A program made the position numbers and the translations under genes. From an uncultured Brachyspira sp. (GTDB lineage Bacteria > Cyanobacteriota > Vampirovibrionia > Gastranaerophilales > Gastranaerophilaceae): a DNA stretch of 6,186 nt. Positions within the stretch are counted from its first letter, which is position 1; each line of letters opens with the position of its first letter. The notes under the pieces are model-generated. The model ran no database searches. It was not told the DNA's origin and saw only the letters and a list, made by a program, of their open reading frames with translations. The stretch covers positions 1 to 6,186 of the forward strand of contig ONYB01000041.1 of the NCBI GenBank assembly GCA_900321895.1, written 5' to 3'. Positions 1 to 6,186 of the stretch are shown piece after piece.

Positions 1-477
1 ATTTGTCGAAACAAACGTCATGCCTGCCCCTGCACTGTTCCAATCTGAAACCTTCGTTTGAGATTTTACGGTGAATTTTGTGCCTTTTTTAATCTTTATC
101 GCTGTCAAATCGTTTTTTGCAGAGGTGTTAGGAAGGTAGTTTTTAACCTTGCCGGTATTTTGTGAATAATTAATCACAGGCATTGTTTTGGGAGGTTGAA
201 CGGGTTGCGTCGATGTCGTTGTTTGAGCCGGCGGAATTGTTACGATGTTGCTTGTCTTTGATGTCGTAGTTGTTGTGGTTTTCGGCAATGCCGGAAGTGT
301 CGTTTGCTGAATCTGCTCTGTTTCAGAAATTGACGGCAACTGCTCCAGTTCAAGTTTTGACGGGTTGTAATTCTTTCGGATTTCCTCATCAACCGACATA
401 TCAAGCTCAAGTGCAAACGCAGAGCCTGCACAAAGCTGAAACGCAACTATTAACAACAATAATTTCTTAAATTGCAA
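1..477 (-). CDS. Secreted protein of unknown function, N-terminal part (cut by left window edge)
   Basis: I do not recognise this protein. Reading from a TTG at 477-475, the frame stays open for 159 codons to the window edge, so the C-terminus is missing. Residues 1-22 form a clear Sec signal peptide: n-region QFKK, hydrophobic core LLLLIVAF, and an Ala-Phe-Ala cleavage site after residue 22. There is no lipobox around Cys16, so it is not a lipoprotein. An acidic stretch follows (about 23-58), then a Thr/Pro/Gln-rich probable linker (about 59-100, with six consecutive Thr at 67-72). From about residue 125 a more ordered-looking segment begins (IKIKKGTKFTVKS...), which could be the start of a beta-rich domain. 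TTG is chosen because an in-frame TAA (480-478) directly precedes it, a GGGGA ribosome site lies 8 bases upstream, and the next in-frame ATG (residue 27) would remove the signal peptide. It lies 18 bases after gltA and is probably co-transcribed with it. Export is well supported; function is unknown. Confidence 0.85.
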   Translation of the reverse strand, partial: MQFKKLLLLIVAFQLCAGSAFALELDMSVDEEIRKNYNPSKLELEQLPSISETEQIQQTTLPALPKTTTTTTSKTSNIVTIPPAQTTTSTQPVQPPKTMPVINYSQNTGKVKNYLPNTSAKNDLTAIKIKKGTKFTVKSQTKVSDWNSAGAGMTFVSTN

Positions 478-485
478 TTAACCGT

Positions 486-490
486 TCCCC
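486..490 (-). promoter_or_regulatory. Ribosome binding site supporting the TTG start of the secreted protein
   Basis: On the minus strand GGGGA lies 8 bases before the TTG at 477, between the gltA stop codon (498-496) and the in-frame TAA at 480-478. It is the only purine-rich site in this 18-base gap. It decides the start, because no ATG or GTG in this frame lies upstream of the signal peptide. Confidence 0.6.
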
Positions 491-495
491 ACAAA

Positions 496-1866
496 CTATT
501 TTAATAACTCATTAATGGCTTTTGCAGCTTTCTTGCCCGCACCCATAGCGTTGATTGCGTTGGATTCGCCGACAGGAGCGACGTCACCGCCAGCATAAAC
601 CGTCGGAATATTTGTACATCTTGTTTCGCCGTCTACAGTGATATAACCACGCTTGTCAACAGCAATTTCAATACCTTCTGCGTCTGCTGATTTTTGGATA
701 ATCGGGTTTGGACCTGTACCGAGTGCAACGATTACGGTATCAAGTTCCATTGTTTCTGTTTTGCCCGTAGAAACAGGTCTGCGTCTACCGCTTTCATCAG
801 GTTCGCCGAGTTCCATAACCTCAAGTTCTACAGCTTTGACGTAGCCATCTTGTCCCAAAATCTCTTTTGGTGAATATAAGAATTTGAAAGTAATTCCTTC
901 TTCTTTTGCGTGACGAATTTCCTCCAATCTTGCAGGGAGTTCTTTTTCCGTACGTCTGTAAATAATATAAACCTCTTCAAAACCTACACGGACAGCTGTT
1001 CTTGCTGCATCCATCGCAACGTTTCCGCCTCCAAAGATTGCGGCACGTTTCCCGACTCTTAAAGGTGTCGGGCTGTCAGGCTGACCTGCGTGCATAAGGT
1101 TTACACGGGTCAAAAATTCGTTTGCAGAGAAAACGCCGTTGAGGTTTTCCCCTTTGATGTGGAGCATTTTCGGCAATCCTGCACCCGAGCAAATAAAGAT
1201 TGCGTCAAAACCGTCTTCTTTCAACTGTTTCAAAGTAATGGATTTTCCGACAACAACATTTTTATGGAAAACGACCCCCATAGCTTTGAGGTTTTCAATT
1301 TCTCTGTCCAAAACTGTTCTCGGAAGTCTGAATGGAGGAATGCCGTATCTCAAAACCCCGCCGAGCTTGTGAAGAGCCTCAAAAACAACCACTTCGTGAC
1401 CGGCTTTTCTCAAATCTGCAGCGGCTGTAATTCCCGCACAACCGGAACCTACAATGGCAACTTTTTTGCCTGACGGTTTAATTTCAGGCATTGCGGCTTT
1501 TGTGTTGTCCCCGACATAACGTTCAAGAGCTCCGATAGCTACAGCCTCTCCTTTAATTCCGAGAATACAGTTACCTTCACACTGTCTTTCTTGCGGACAA
1601 ACACGGCCGCATACGGACGGTAACATACTCGTTTGGCGGATAATTTCGCCTGCTTTGTCGAGGTTATCTTCTTTTATTGCCTGAATAAAATCAGGGATAT
1701 GAATGTTTACCGGACAACCTTGAACACATCTTGGATTTTTACAATGAAGACATCTTGAAGCCTCCAATTTTACCTGTTCAGGTGTAAGGTTGCTTTCTAC
1801 AGGGTCAAAATTGTGTCTTCTTTGTTCTTTATCCTGTTCTTTTACGTGTTGTCTTTCAATAGCCAT
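496..1866 (-). CDS. gltA: NADPH-dependent glutamate synthase small-subunit-type flavoprotein (GltA/NfnB family)
   Basis: A complete 456-residue protein of the family that carries electrons from NAD(P)H through FAD and Fe-S clusters, normally for glutamate synthesis from glutamine and 2-oxoglutarate in the cytoplasm. The N-terminal Fe-S domain has Cys39, 42, 47, 51 (CxxCxxxxCxxxCP) and Cys86, 90, 96, 100, as expected for two [4Fe-4S] clusters. The FAD site is GSGCAG at 140-145, followed by GGVLRYGIPPFRLP at 169-182. The NAD(P)H site is GGGNVA at 279-284, with an Arg-Arg pair at 304-305 that suits the NADPH phosphate. PARLEE (311-316) and GTGPNP (383-388) are family landmarks. The C-terminal FAD segment is AGGDV at 425-429 followed by NAMGAGKKAAKAI. 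The length is normal. The ATG at 1866 has AAGGGGG 7 bases upstream. No GltB-type large subunit or NfnA partner is visible, so it could be the homotetrameric GltA type or the NfnB/SudA subunit of the electron-bifurcating transhydrogenase. The family is sure; the exact role is not. Confidence 0.93.
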   Translation of the reverse strand: MAIERQHVKEQDKEQRRHNFDPVESNLTPEQVKLEASRCLHCKNPRCVQGCPVNIHIPDFIQAIKEDNLDKAGEIIRQTSMLPSVCGRVCPQERQCEGNCILGIKGEAVAIGALERYVGDNTKAAMPEIKPSGKKVAIVGSGCAGITAAADLRKAGHEVVVFEALHKLGGVLRYGIPPFRLPRTVLDREIENLKAMGVVFHKNVVVGKSITLKQLKEDGFDAIFICSGAGLPKMLHIKGENLNGVFSANEFLTRVNLMHAGQPDSPTPLRVGKRAAIFGGGNVAMDAARTAVRVGFEEVYIIYRRTEKELPARLEEIRHAKEEGITFKFLYSPKEILGQDGYVKAVELEVMELGEPDESGRRRPVSTGKTETMELDTVIVALGTGPNPIIQKSADAEGIEIAVDKRGYITVDGETRCTNIPTVYAGGDVAPVGESNAINAMGAGKKAAKAINELLK

Positions 1867-1873
1867 CTCGTAT

Positions 1874-1880
1874 CCCCCTT
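1874..1880 (-). promoter_or_regulatory. Strong Shine-Dalgarno sequence of gltA
   Basis: On the minus strand AAGGGGG ends 7 bases before the gltA ATG (1866-1864). This is near-optimal spacing and fixes the gltA start at 1866. Confidence 0.75.
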
Positions 1881-1908
1881 TAATTCTAAAAATCTTCTTA
1901 TATCAGAT

Positions 1909-1936
1909 ATTTTACTCTAAAATAACATTTTAGCAA
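1909..1936 (-). promoter_or_regulatory. Putative sigma70-type promoter of gltA
   Basis: Reading the minus strand, TTGCTA (1936-1931; four of six bases match TTGACA) is followed after 16 bases by TAAAAT (1914-1909; five of six match TATAAT). Transcription would begin near 1902 and give a leader of about 35 bases that includes the gltA ribosome site. The transcript would probably continue into the downstream secreted-protein gene. This is pattern matching by eye in AT-rich DNA; another -10-like sequence (GATATA/TATAAG) lies slightly closer to the gene. Confidence 0.45.
1917..1933. promoter_or_regulatory. Perfect inverted repeat inside the gltA promoter, possible operator
   Basis: CTAAAAT (1917-1923), AAC (1924-1926) and ATTTTAG (1927-1933) form two perfectly complementary 7-base arms around a 3-base centre. 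It covers nearly all of the spacer between the proposed -35 and -10 of gltA and overlaps the edge of the -35. A dimeric repressor bound here would block that promoter. It does not match the GTA-N8-TAC site of cyanobacterial NtcA. It is too AT-rich and has no following T-run in a useful place to be a terminator for either flanking gene. Confidence 0.4.
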
Positions 1937-1995
1937 GTAGGGAAGAGTGCGAATTTGCCGTTTACTTTTCACTTTTATTTTCTCTTTGTTCCCGT

Positions 1996-2001
1996 TATAA
2001 T
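1996..2001 (+). promoter_or_regulatory. Consensus -10 element just upstream of yidD (possible leaderless start)
   Basis: A perfect TATAAT ends 7 bases before the yidD ATG at 2009, so transcription would begin at or within a base or two of the start codon. No Shine-Dalgarno sequence precedes that ATG, which agrees with a leaderless message. There is no good -35: TTTTAT or TTTATT at the right distance match poorly. A pyrimidine-rich tract (1961-1996, 31 of 36 bases C or T) lies upstream. Confidence 0.4.
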
Positions 2002-2008
2002 AAACCCG

Positions 2009-2215
2009 ATGAAACAAATAATTCTATTTCTGATATCAATTTATCAAAAAATTTCAAAATATACCCCTGCGGTTTGCAGGTTCTACCCGACGTGTTCGGA
2101 ATACACTCGACAAGCCATTGAAAAATACGGAGTGATGAAAGGCGGTTGGCTCGGGATTAAGAGAATTTGCAGATGTCATCCGAAACACAAAGGCGGTTAC
2201 GACCCTGTTCCATAA
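2009..2215 (+). CDS. yidD: YidD, membrane protein insertion efficiency factor
   Basis: A complete 68-residue YidD (DUF37 family), a small protein at the inner face of the cytoplasmic membrane that helps YidC insert and fold membrane proteins. The N-terminal helix MKQIILFLISIYQKI is the usual amphipathic, membrane-associating segment. The family core follows: CRFYPTCSEY (23-32), AIEKYG (36-41), KGGWLGIKRI (44-53), RCHP (55-58) and the terminal GGYDPVP (62-68). It ends at DPVP without the C-terminal tail many homologues carry. Besides the usual Cys23, Cys29 and Cys56 there is an extra Cys54. The ATG at 2009 is chosen because it gives the standard family N-terminus. A TTG at 1955 in the same frame would add 18 hydrophobic residues not typical of YidD; it has only a weak AGGGAAG 9 bases upstream. 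The gene is unusual in standing apart from rpmH, rnpA and yidC, with gltA divergent on one side and an AsmA-like gene convergent on the other. Confidence 0.95.
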   Translation: MKQIILFLISIYQKISKYTPAVCRFYPTCSEYTRQAIEKYGVMKGGWLGIKRICRCHPKHKGGYDPVP

Positions 2216-2217
2216 GT

Positions 2218-5200
2218 TTATTTAACCCATTTGAAGCTCTTAACGTAATTGATACCGTTGATGTTGCCGTCAATATCTACCGCAAAAATTCTAAACAAAT
2301 TGTTGTTGACGGTGTAGTTCGGAATTTTTCTGATTTCTGCCTCAAGTTCAGGCGACAACTCGTTTTTGTTCAATAATGGAATTGTGTTTAACAAGGTGTT
2401 GAGCGAGGCATTTTTCAACCGTCCGAAAACATTCGTGATGTTGTTGGAAAGAGTTCCGTAAACCTTCATGTTAGCAATCGAATTTACTATGTTGTAAGAA
2501 CCCGTTAAATAAAGGTTCAAATCCTTTCCTTTTGAATAAATGTTGATGTCACGGGCAATTCCCTCGTCTACGATGTAACTTCCGCTAATGCTTTCAAATT
2601 CACCCGTTTTCAAAGGTGTAATCAAATCAATAATACCGTTAATCGAAAGTCCTGTAATTCCGCCTTTTGCAAGGTTTGCAGCTTTCAAAAGGTACTCAAG
2701 AGAACCTAGTTTTGGCATTCTGCCGTGTGAAACTTCAAAATCCCCGTTGCCGGAAAGTGTACTCATACAAGAAATTTGGCTCTTTCCGTTACAAACGAAT
2801 GCCATATTTCCGCTTACTTTTCCGTAAAGTTGACCTTTCAAGTCAAACAGTGATTCTGAAATAGTCTGGGCACTGGAGTTTTTAATTTGCGAATTAAGAA
2901 CGAGTTTTTTGTTGAGCAAATTGTATTTCAAATCCCCGCTAACGTTGCCGCCCGCAAGGTCAAACGCATAGTTATCGACATCAAAAAGCATATTGTTTGT
3001 AAGTATCGCATTTGCCTTAAAATTCGTTGCTTCAATCGCTTTGAGCTTAATCGTGTTTGCCGTAATTTCGCCGTTTTTAATTATGATATTCGACGGGTCA
3101 AAGTCTTTAGTCTGACCATCCGCTGCAATTTTTTGTTTATAAATATCAGCATCATAATCCTGAAGTGCCTGTGTAATTTTATTCAAATCAAGACTGTCAA
3201 AATGAAGTTTTACGTCCTTGATTTTTATCGGTAATTCGAGATTGTTGAGCATTTGAGCATTGAGCGTAATTTTATTCGTCATAATATTTGCATTTGATTT
3301 TATGTCGACAATATTACGTTTAAAATCAAAGTGCATGTCATTAACCGTTGCCTCAAAAAACGGAACATCGATACTTGTAACATCAAGTTGTCCGAGAATT
3401 TTCGGAGAAAGTGTCGTTCCGTTTATCAACAGGTCAGAGGTGAAAACGCCTTGTTTCATCAACGGTTTTTTAAAGATTACGTTGAAGATTTTTGCATCCG
3501 TAGGGTTGAGAGTTTTTATGCGGAAGTTGTTGAATTTGAGATTATTTTTGTCTAAGAATTCAAGATTTCCGCTTGCCACAACTTGAGTATTCGCAAAATC
3601 TCTGTTGTTCTGTGAGGTAATAATTTTGTCGTATTTAAAATTGTTTACCTTCAAATATGTTGGGGTCAAAACGCTGTCGAGATAAATTTTTACAGGATTT
3701 TCGCTGTCTCCGATGAATGCTCCCATATAATAAAGTGTCGAATCCTCGTCGAGTTTTAATTCTGTCTTGGTGTAAAGATTGTCAAGCGGTCCATGGATTT
3801 TTGAAGTGCAGTTCACATCCCCCTTCAACTTAATCGGATAAACCGATTTGTTGTTGAAAAGCTGATCAAAAAATTCCTGATTAGGTTTTGCATTCACATA
3901 CAAATCCGTATACGGAGCTTTTTGTACGTTGAGAATTTTACCGCTCAAATACAACGGCATTCTGCCCACAAAAGAATTGATATTGCCTAAATACAGCGTG
4001 TCGTTGTTCAACAGAATGTGACCGTTTTGAATTTTAATGCGAGTACGTTTTGGTTTATACAAAACGCTTGTGCCGTTCAGTTGGGTGAACAAGCGGATTT
4101 TGTTGTCGTTGATTTTGCTTGCGATGTTGATTTTTCCGTTGAATTGGGCAAAATCCTTGAGAGTGTTTTTGTATTGCGGATAAATTTCGCCGAGTTCAGG
4201 AAAATTGTTCAATGCGGCAATGTCAAACCCTCTGAAATTGATGTTTCCGCTAAAAATTTCCTTTCCGCTGAACATATTTTTGACTTCTACTTTTTCAGCA
4301 GAAAACGGATTGTTTTTGAAAGTTCCACGAATTGGCGAAACCGTCAGGTGAAGATTTTTCAGGTTGAAGGTCGAATTGTTGTTCAAAATAATTGATTGTT
4401 TTGAACCTCGGTTGTTGTATATTTTGCCGTTCATTTCCAGCCCGTCAAAGTGGATTATGCCGTCAGCTTTGCCTTTGTAGTGCGACGTAAATGCCGTATT
4501 TATTGATTTTAAATCCTTTATGTATGGAATTCTTTGGTCTAATTTTGAAGCGATTTCAATCCCGTCACCTGCATTAAATTTGTGCGAATAGGTGTTTGCG
4601 TTGATGACTTTGTTTTTAATCGTCCCTGACGAGTAGATTTTTGAATTGCCGATTACTGTTGACACGTCAAAGTCGCCGTCGTTGTTTTCAAAATTAATTC
4701 TTCCCGAAACATCCTTGAACACCGCAGGAAAATTGTGAATTGTTATTGTTGCGGAATGCGGATCAACATGCCCTTTAGAGAAAAGGTTTTCGTTGAAAAC
4801 GATTTCATCGCCACTTTTGATGTTGCCAGTCATATTCAGATACAAATCCATTTTCCCGAAGGCCGTGTTAATTGGTTTAACGACTTCTTGCAATTCCGCA
4901 AGCAGCGGTGAATCGTGGATAACCTTTAAAAAGTCCCTTACGTCCTGATTGTTTGCAATCGCCGTAACATCCATACCGCCCGCAAGTGAGCATTTGCCGA
5001 AGACCTTCACAGGCAAATTATTCAAGGTTGCGTTGTTCGTCTGAAATTTTACATCTCTGTCGTTGAAAACAATTCCGCCTTCAATATTCTTTACCAAAAC
5101 ATGATGAATGTCGTTAAATTCTGCTTGAGCTCTGTGAAAATTCATCGTGCCCCACGCATGCGGTTCTGTTTTTGTACCTGCAGCTCTAAGGTTTATGTTT

Positions 5201-6186
5201 CCAAATCCGCCTATCGTCATCATTTCGGCAGGACCTATTTCAAATTTCAAAATATTGTGGAGTGGAAGAATAACCTCTTGAGCTTTTGCTAAGTTGATGT
5301 TTTTTGTGCTCGTAATTCGTAAATCCGAGCGTCTGTCCACAAAAAGTTTGAATGTTCCGTTGACGTCAACCTCTTCTTTCGGGTCAGTTGCGATATTTGC
5401 GTGTAAAGTCATAGTCCGCTTATTCAGCGACAATTCGACCTTTGCACCCTCTTTTGTATTAGGAATTCTTTTTATTAAATACCCGTCTGTAATCAGGAAT
5501 TTACCGAACAGTTCAGGTGAATTTGCAACACCTTTGATTTCGATATTTCCCATTGCATTTGCATAAAATATGTGCTTTTTCAAAAGATAAAAGTTGAATT
5601 CCGGCAATAATTTTTCATATCCCGGAAGCAAGGTGATAATGTTTTCGGCACGGGAAGGGTTCAATGCCACCTTCAAATTCAGGTGGGGCATTTTTGAGTT
5701 GAGCTTTGTAACGTCCCCGTTTGCTGCGATATCAATATTTTTTGCGTTAATCGTTAATTTGTCAAAATGCACCCCGTTTCGCAAGGTTTTTATGGTGCTT
5801 TGGATTTCTAAAAGCCCGTCACAATAGGTAGATTGAGCAATATCAGAGTTCATAAGCCCGAAATCGTTCAACTTCAAATCCATATCAATTTTTTTGTGCT
5901 TATCTTTTTGAACGGTTGTGGATGCCGTAAGGTTAAGAATTCCCTTAGTATTTTGATATTTGCCTTTTGAAAGTGCCTTGATATACGTGCTGAACGGTGC
6001 TAAATCAAGGTCTTTGATGTTTGCGTCCAGATAAATTTTATCCTCGTCAAGACGGTTCAGCGGTAATTGCAGTGCCGTTTCAAGATTGAGTTCGGAGCTT
6101 TTGCCGTTTGTGACAATATTTGAGAGCAGTTTCGCCTGAATTTCGTTATCTTTTTTGTAATCCTTTACATGCAAGAGTTTGCCGTC
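2218..6186 (-). CDS. Very large AsmA/YhdP/TamB-like envelope protein, C-terminal 1,322 residues (N-terminus beyond right edge)
   Basis: The frame is open from the window edge to TAA at 2220-2218, so the true start and the expected N-terminal membrane anchor are not visible; a TTG at 6174 is internal. The protein is built almost wholly from alternating short beta-strand segments rich in Asn, Lys, Ile, Leu and Gly, as in AsmA-like repeating beta-groove proteins. Known members (TamB, YhdP, AsmA) are anchored in the inner membrane, span the periplasm and are implicated in phospholipid traffic to the outer membrane. The clearest hallmark is the C-terminal AsmA-type module, about visible residues 1142-1245: SGNGDFEVSHGRMPKLGSL, then FESISGSYIVDEGIARD and LTGSYNIVNSIANMKVYGTL. 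A tail of about 75 residues follows. Upstream, a repeated pattern (interaction/gap, GxIxF, then Pro-x-x-x-x-G) is visible around 5100-4985, 4722-4619 and 4048-3937. It is already longer than E. coli YhdP or TamB (about 1,260 residues). It could equally be called TamB-like, but the C-terminus looks like AsmA. The substrate is unknown. Confidence 0.85.
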   Translation of the reverse strand, partial: DGKLLHVKDYKKDNEIQAKLLSNIVTNGKSSELNLETALQLPLNRLDEDKIYLDANIKDLDLAPFSTYIKALSKGKYQNTKGILNLTASTTVQKDKHKKIDMDLKLNDFGLMNSDIAQSTYCDGLLEIQSTIKTLRNGVHFDKLTINAKNIDIAANGDVTKLNSKMPHLNLKVALNPSRAENIITLLPGYEKLLPEFNFYLLKKHIFYANAMGNIEIKGVANSPELFGKFLITDGYLIKRIPNTKEGAKVELSLNKRTMTLHANIATDPKEEVDVNGTFKLFVDRRSDLRITSTKNINLAKAQEVILPLHNILKFEIGPAEMMTIGGFGNINLRAAGTKTEPHAWGTMNFHRAQAEFNDIHHVLVKNIEGGIVFNDRDVKFQTNNATLNNLPVKVFGKCSLAGGMDVTAIANNQDVRDFLKVIHDSPLLAELQEVVKPINTAFGKMDLYLNMTGNIKSGDEIVFNENLFSKGHVDPHSATITIHNFPAVFKDVSGRINFENNDGDFDVSTVIGNSKIYSSGTIKNKVINANTYSHKFNAGDGIEIASKLDQRIPYIKDLKSINTAFTSHYKGKADGIIHFDGLEMNGKIYNNRGSKQSIILNNNSTFNLKNLHLTVSPIRGTFKNNPFSAEKVEVKNMFSGKEIFSGNINFRGFDIAALNNFPELGEIYPQYKNTLKDFAQFNGKINIASKINDNKIRLFTQLNGTSVLYKPKRTRIKIQNGHILLNNDTLYLGNINSFVGRMPLYLSGKILNVQKAPYTDLYVNAKPNQEFFDQLFNNKSVYPIKLKGDVNCTSKIHGPLDNLYTKTELKLDEDSTLYYMGAFIGDSENPVKIYLDSVLTPTYLKVNNFKYDKIITSQNNRDFANTQVVASGNLEFLDKNNLKFNNFRIKTLNPTDAKIFNVIFKKPLMKQGVFTSDLLINGTTLSPKILGQLDVTSIDVPFFEATVNDMHFDFKRNIVDIKSNANIMTNKITLNAQMLNNLELPIKIKDVKLHFDSLDLNKITQALQDYDADIYKQKIAADGQTKDFDPSNIIIKNGEITANTIKLKAIEATNFKANAILTNNMLFDVDNYAFDLAGGNVSGDLKYNLLNKKLVLNSQIKNSSAQTISESLFDLKGQLYGKVSGNMAFVCNGKSQISCMSTLSGNGDFEVSHGRMPKLGSLEYLLKAANLAKGGITGLSINGIIDLITPLKTGEFESISGSYIVDEGIARDINIYSKGKDLNLYLTGSYNIVNSIANMKVYGTLSNNITNVFGRLKNASLNTLLNTIPLLNKNELSPELEAEIRKIPNYTVNNNLFRIFAVDIDGNINGINYVKSFKWVK
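2456..2761 (-). other. AsmA-type C-terminal module within the large envelope protein
   Basis: This segment encodes the most diagnostic part of the large protein. It has a Leu-Ser-Gly-x-Gly-x-Phe-x-Val-x-x-Gly strand pair, the helix-forming SLEYLLKAANLAKGG, then FESISGSYIVDEGIARD and a closing LYLTGSYNIVNSIANMKVYG. In the AsmA/YhdP family the same order (glycine-rich strand pair, helix, 'f..i.G.f.i..G', 'l.G..d......') marks the conserved C-terminal domain, whereas TamB ends in a different conserved region. A Cys pair (VCNGKSQISC) lies directly before the module and could form a periplasmic disulfide. Boundaries are approximate. Confidence 0.6.

Noticed and set aside
262..279. The run of six Thr codons as a slippage or phase-variation repeat
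   Set aside because: The codons are mixed (ACC ACA ACA ACT ACG ACA), so there is no homopolymer or exact short tandem repeat to slip on.
240..470. Short reading frames on both strands here (68 residues minus, 66 residues plus)
   Set aside because: They are shadows of the TTG-started secreted-protein gene, which has a ribosome site and a signal peptide in a different frame; the shadow proteins have no recognisable features.
408..477. Lipoprotein signal around Cys16 of the secreted protein
   Set aside because: The residues before Cys (Phe-Gln-Leu) do not fit a lipobox, while an Ala-Phe-Ala signal peptidase I site is present at 20-22.
1090..1473. A 127-residue plus-strand frame opposite gltA
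   Set aside because: It lies fully antisense to strongly conserved gltA coding sequence, and its composition is what the reverse of a coding strand would give.
1955..2008. TTG at 1955 as the yidD start, giving an 86-residue protein
   Set aside because: It adds 18 Phe/Pro-rich residues before a perfect family-like N-terminus and would cover the consensus -10. Kept only as an alternative.
2588..5827. Several plus-strand frames of 60-125 residues opposite the AsmA-like gene (for example 4018-4395 and 2887-3234)
   Set aside because: All are antisense to a continuous long coding frame, lack ribosome sites that I can support, and have Phe/Val-rich compositions typical of the complement of Asn/Lys-rich coding DNA.
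6172..6174. TTG at 6174 as the start codon of the AsmA-like gene
   Set aside because: The frame stays open to the window edge, the residues before it (DGKL) read as normal protein, and no membrane anchor follows it, so it is most likely internal.
2218..6186. Calling the large protein TamB outright
   Set aside because: The repeats are compatible with TamB, but the visible C-terminal module looks like AsmA/YhdP and no TamA-type gene is adjacent, so a broader label is safer.

Overview
The window looks like chromosomal DNA from an AT-rich diderm (outer-membrane-bearing) bacterium. The evidence is a very large AsmA/TamB-type periplasmic protein, a YidD membrane-insertion factor and an exported protein with a classical Sec signal peptide. 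Codon use and gene style are uniform, the standard genetic code works throughout, and I see no mobile element, RNA gene or CRISPR array. The combination would fit a gut-type non-photosynthetic cyanobacterial relative (Vampirovibrionia/Gastranaerophilales) or a similar low-GC diderm. That is a weak guess from protein style, not a demonstrated assignment.

Layout from left to right: (1) 1-477, minus strand: the N-terminal 159 codons of a secreted protein with a TTG start, cut by the left edge. (2) 496-1866, minus: a complete 456-residue NADPH-dependent glutamate synthase small-subunit-type flavoprotein (GltA/NfnB family). Only 18 bases separate it from gene 1, so the two probably share a transcript. 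(3) 1867-2008: the only real intergenic region, a divergent promoter region with a plausible sigma70-type promoter for gltA, a perfect 7-3-7 inverted repeat inside that promoter, and a consensus TATAAT almost touching the yidD start codon. (4) 2009-2215, plus: yidD, 68 residues. (5) 2218-6186, minus: at least 1,322 residues of an AsmA-like protein, complete at its C-terminus and cut by the right edge at its N-terminus. It converges on yidD with two bases between the stop codons.

Functionally, three of the four genes concern the cell envelope: YidD (inner-membrane protein insertion), the AsmA-like protein (probable inner-to-outer membrane lipid transfer or envelope homeostasis) and the exported protein. 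The flavoprotein is central nitrogen/redox metabolism. The yidD gene stands alone here, not in the usual rpmH-rnpA-yidD-yidC cluster.

I found no convincing new biological system. The points most worth checking are the possibly leaderless yidD, the palindrome inside the gltA promoter, whether the flavoprotein is GltA or NfnB, and the TTG-started secreted protein that ATG-based annotation would miss or misplace.
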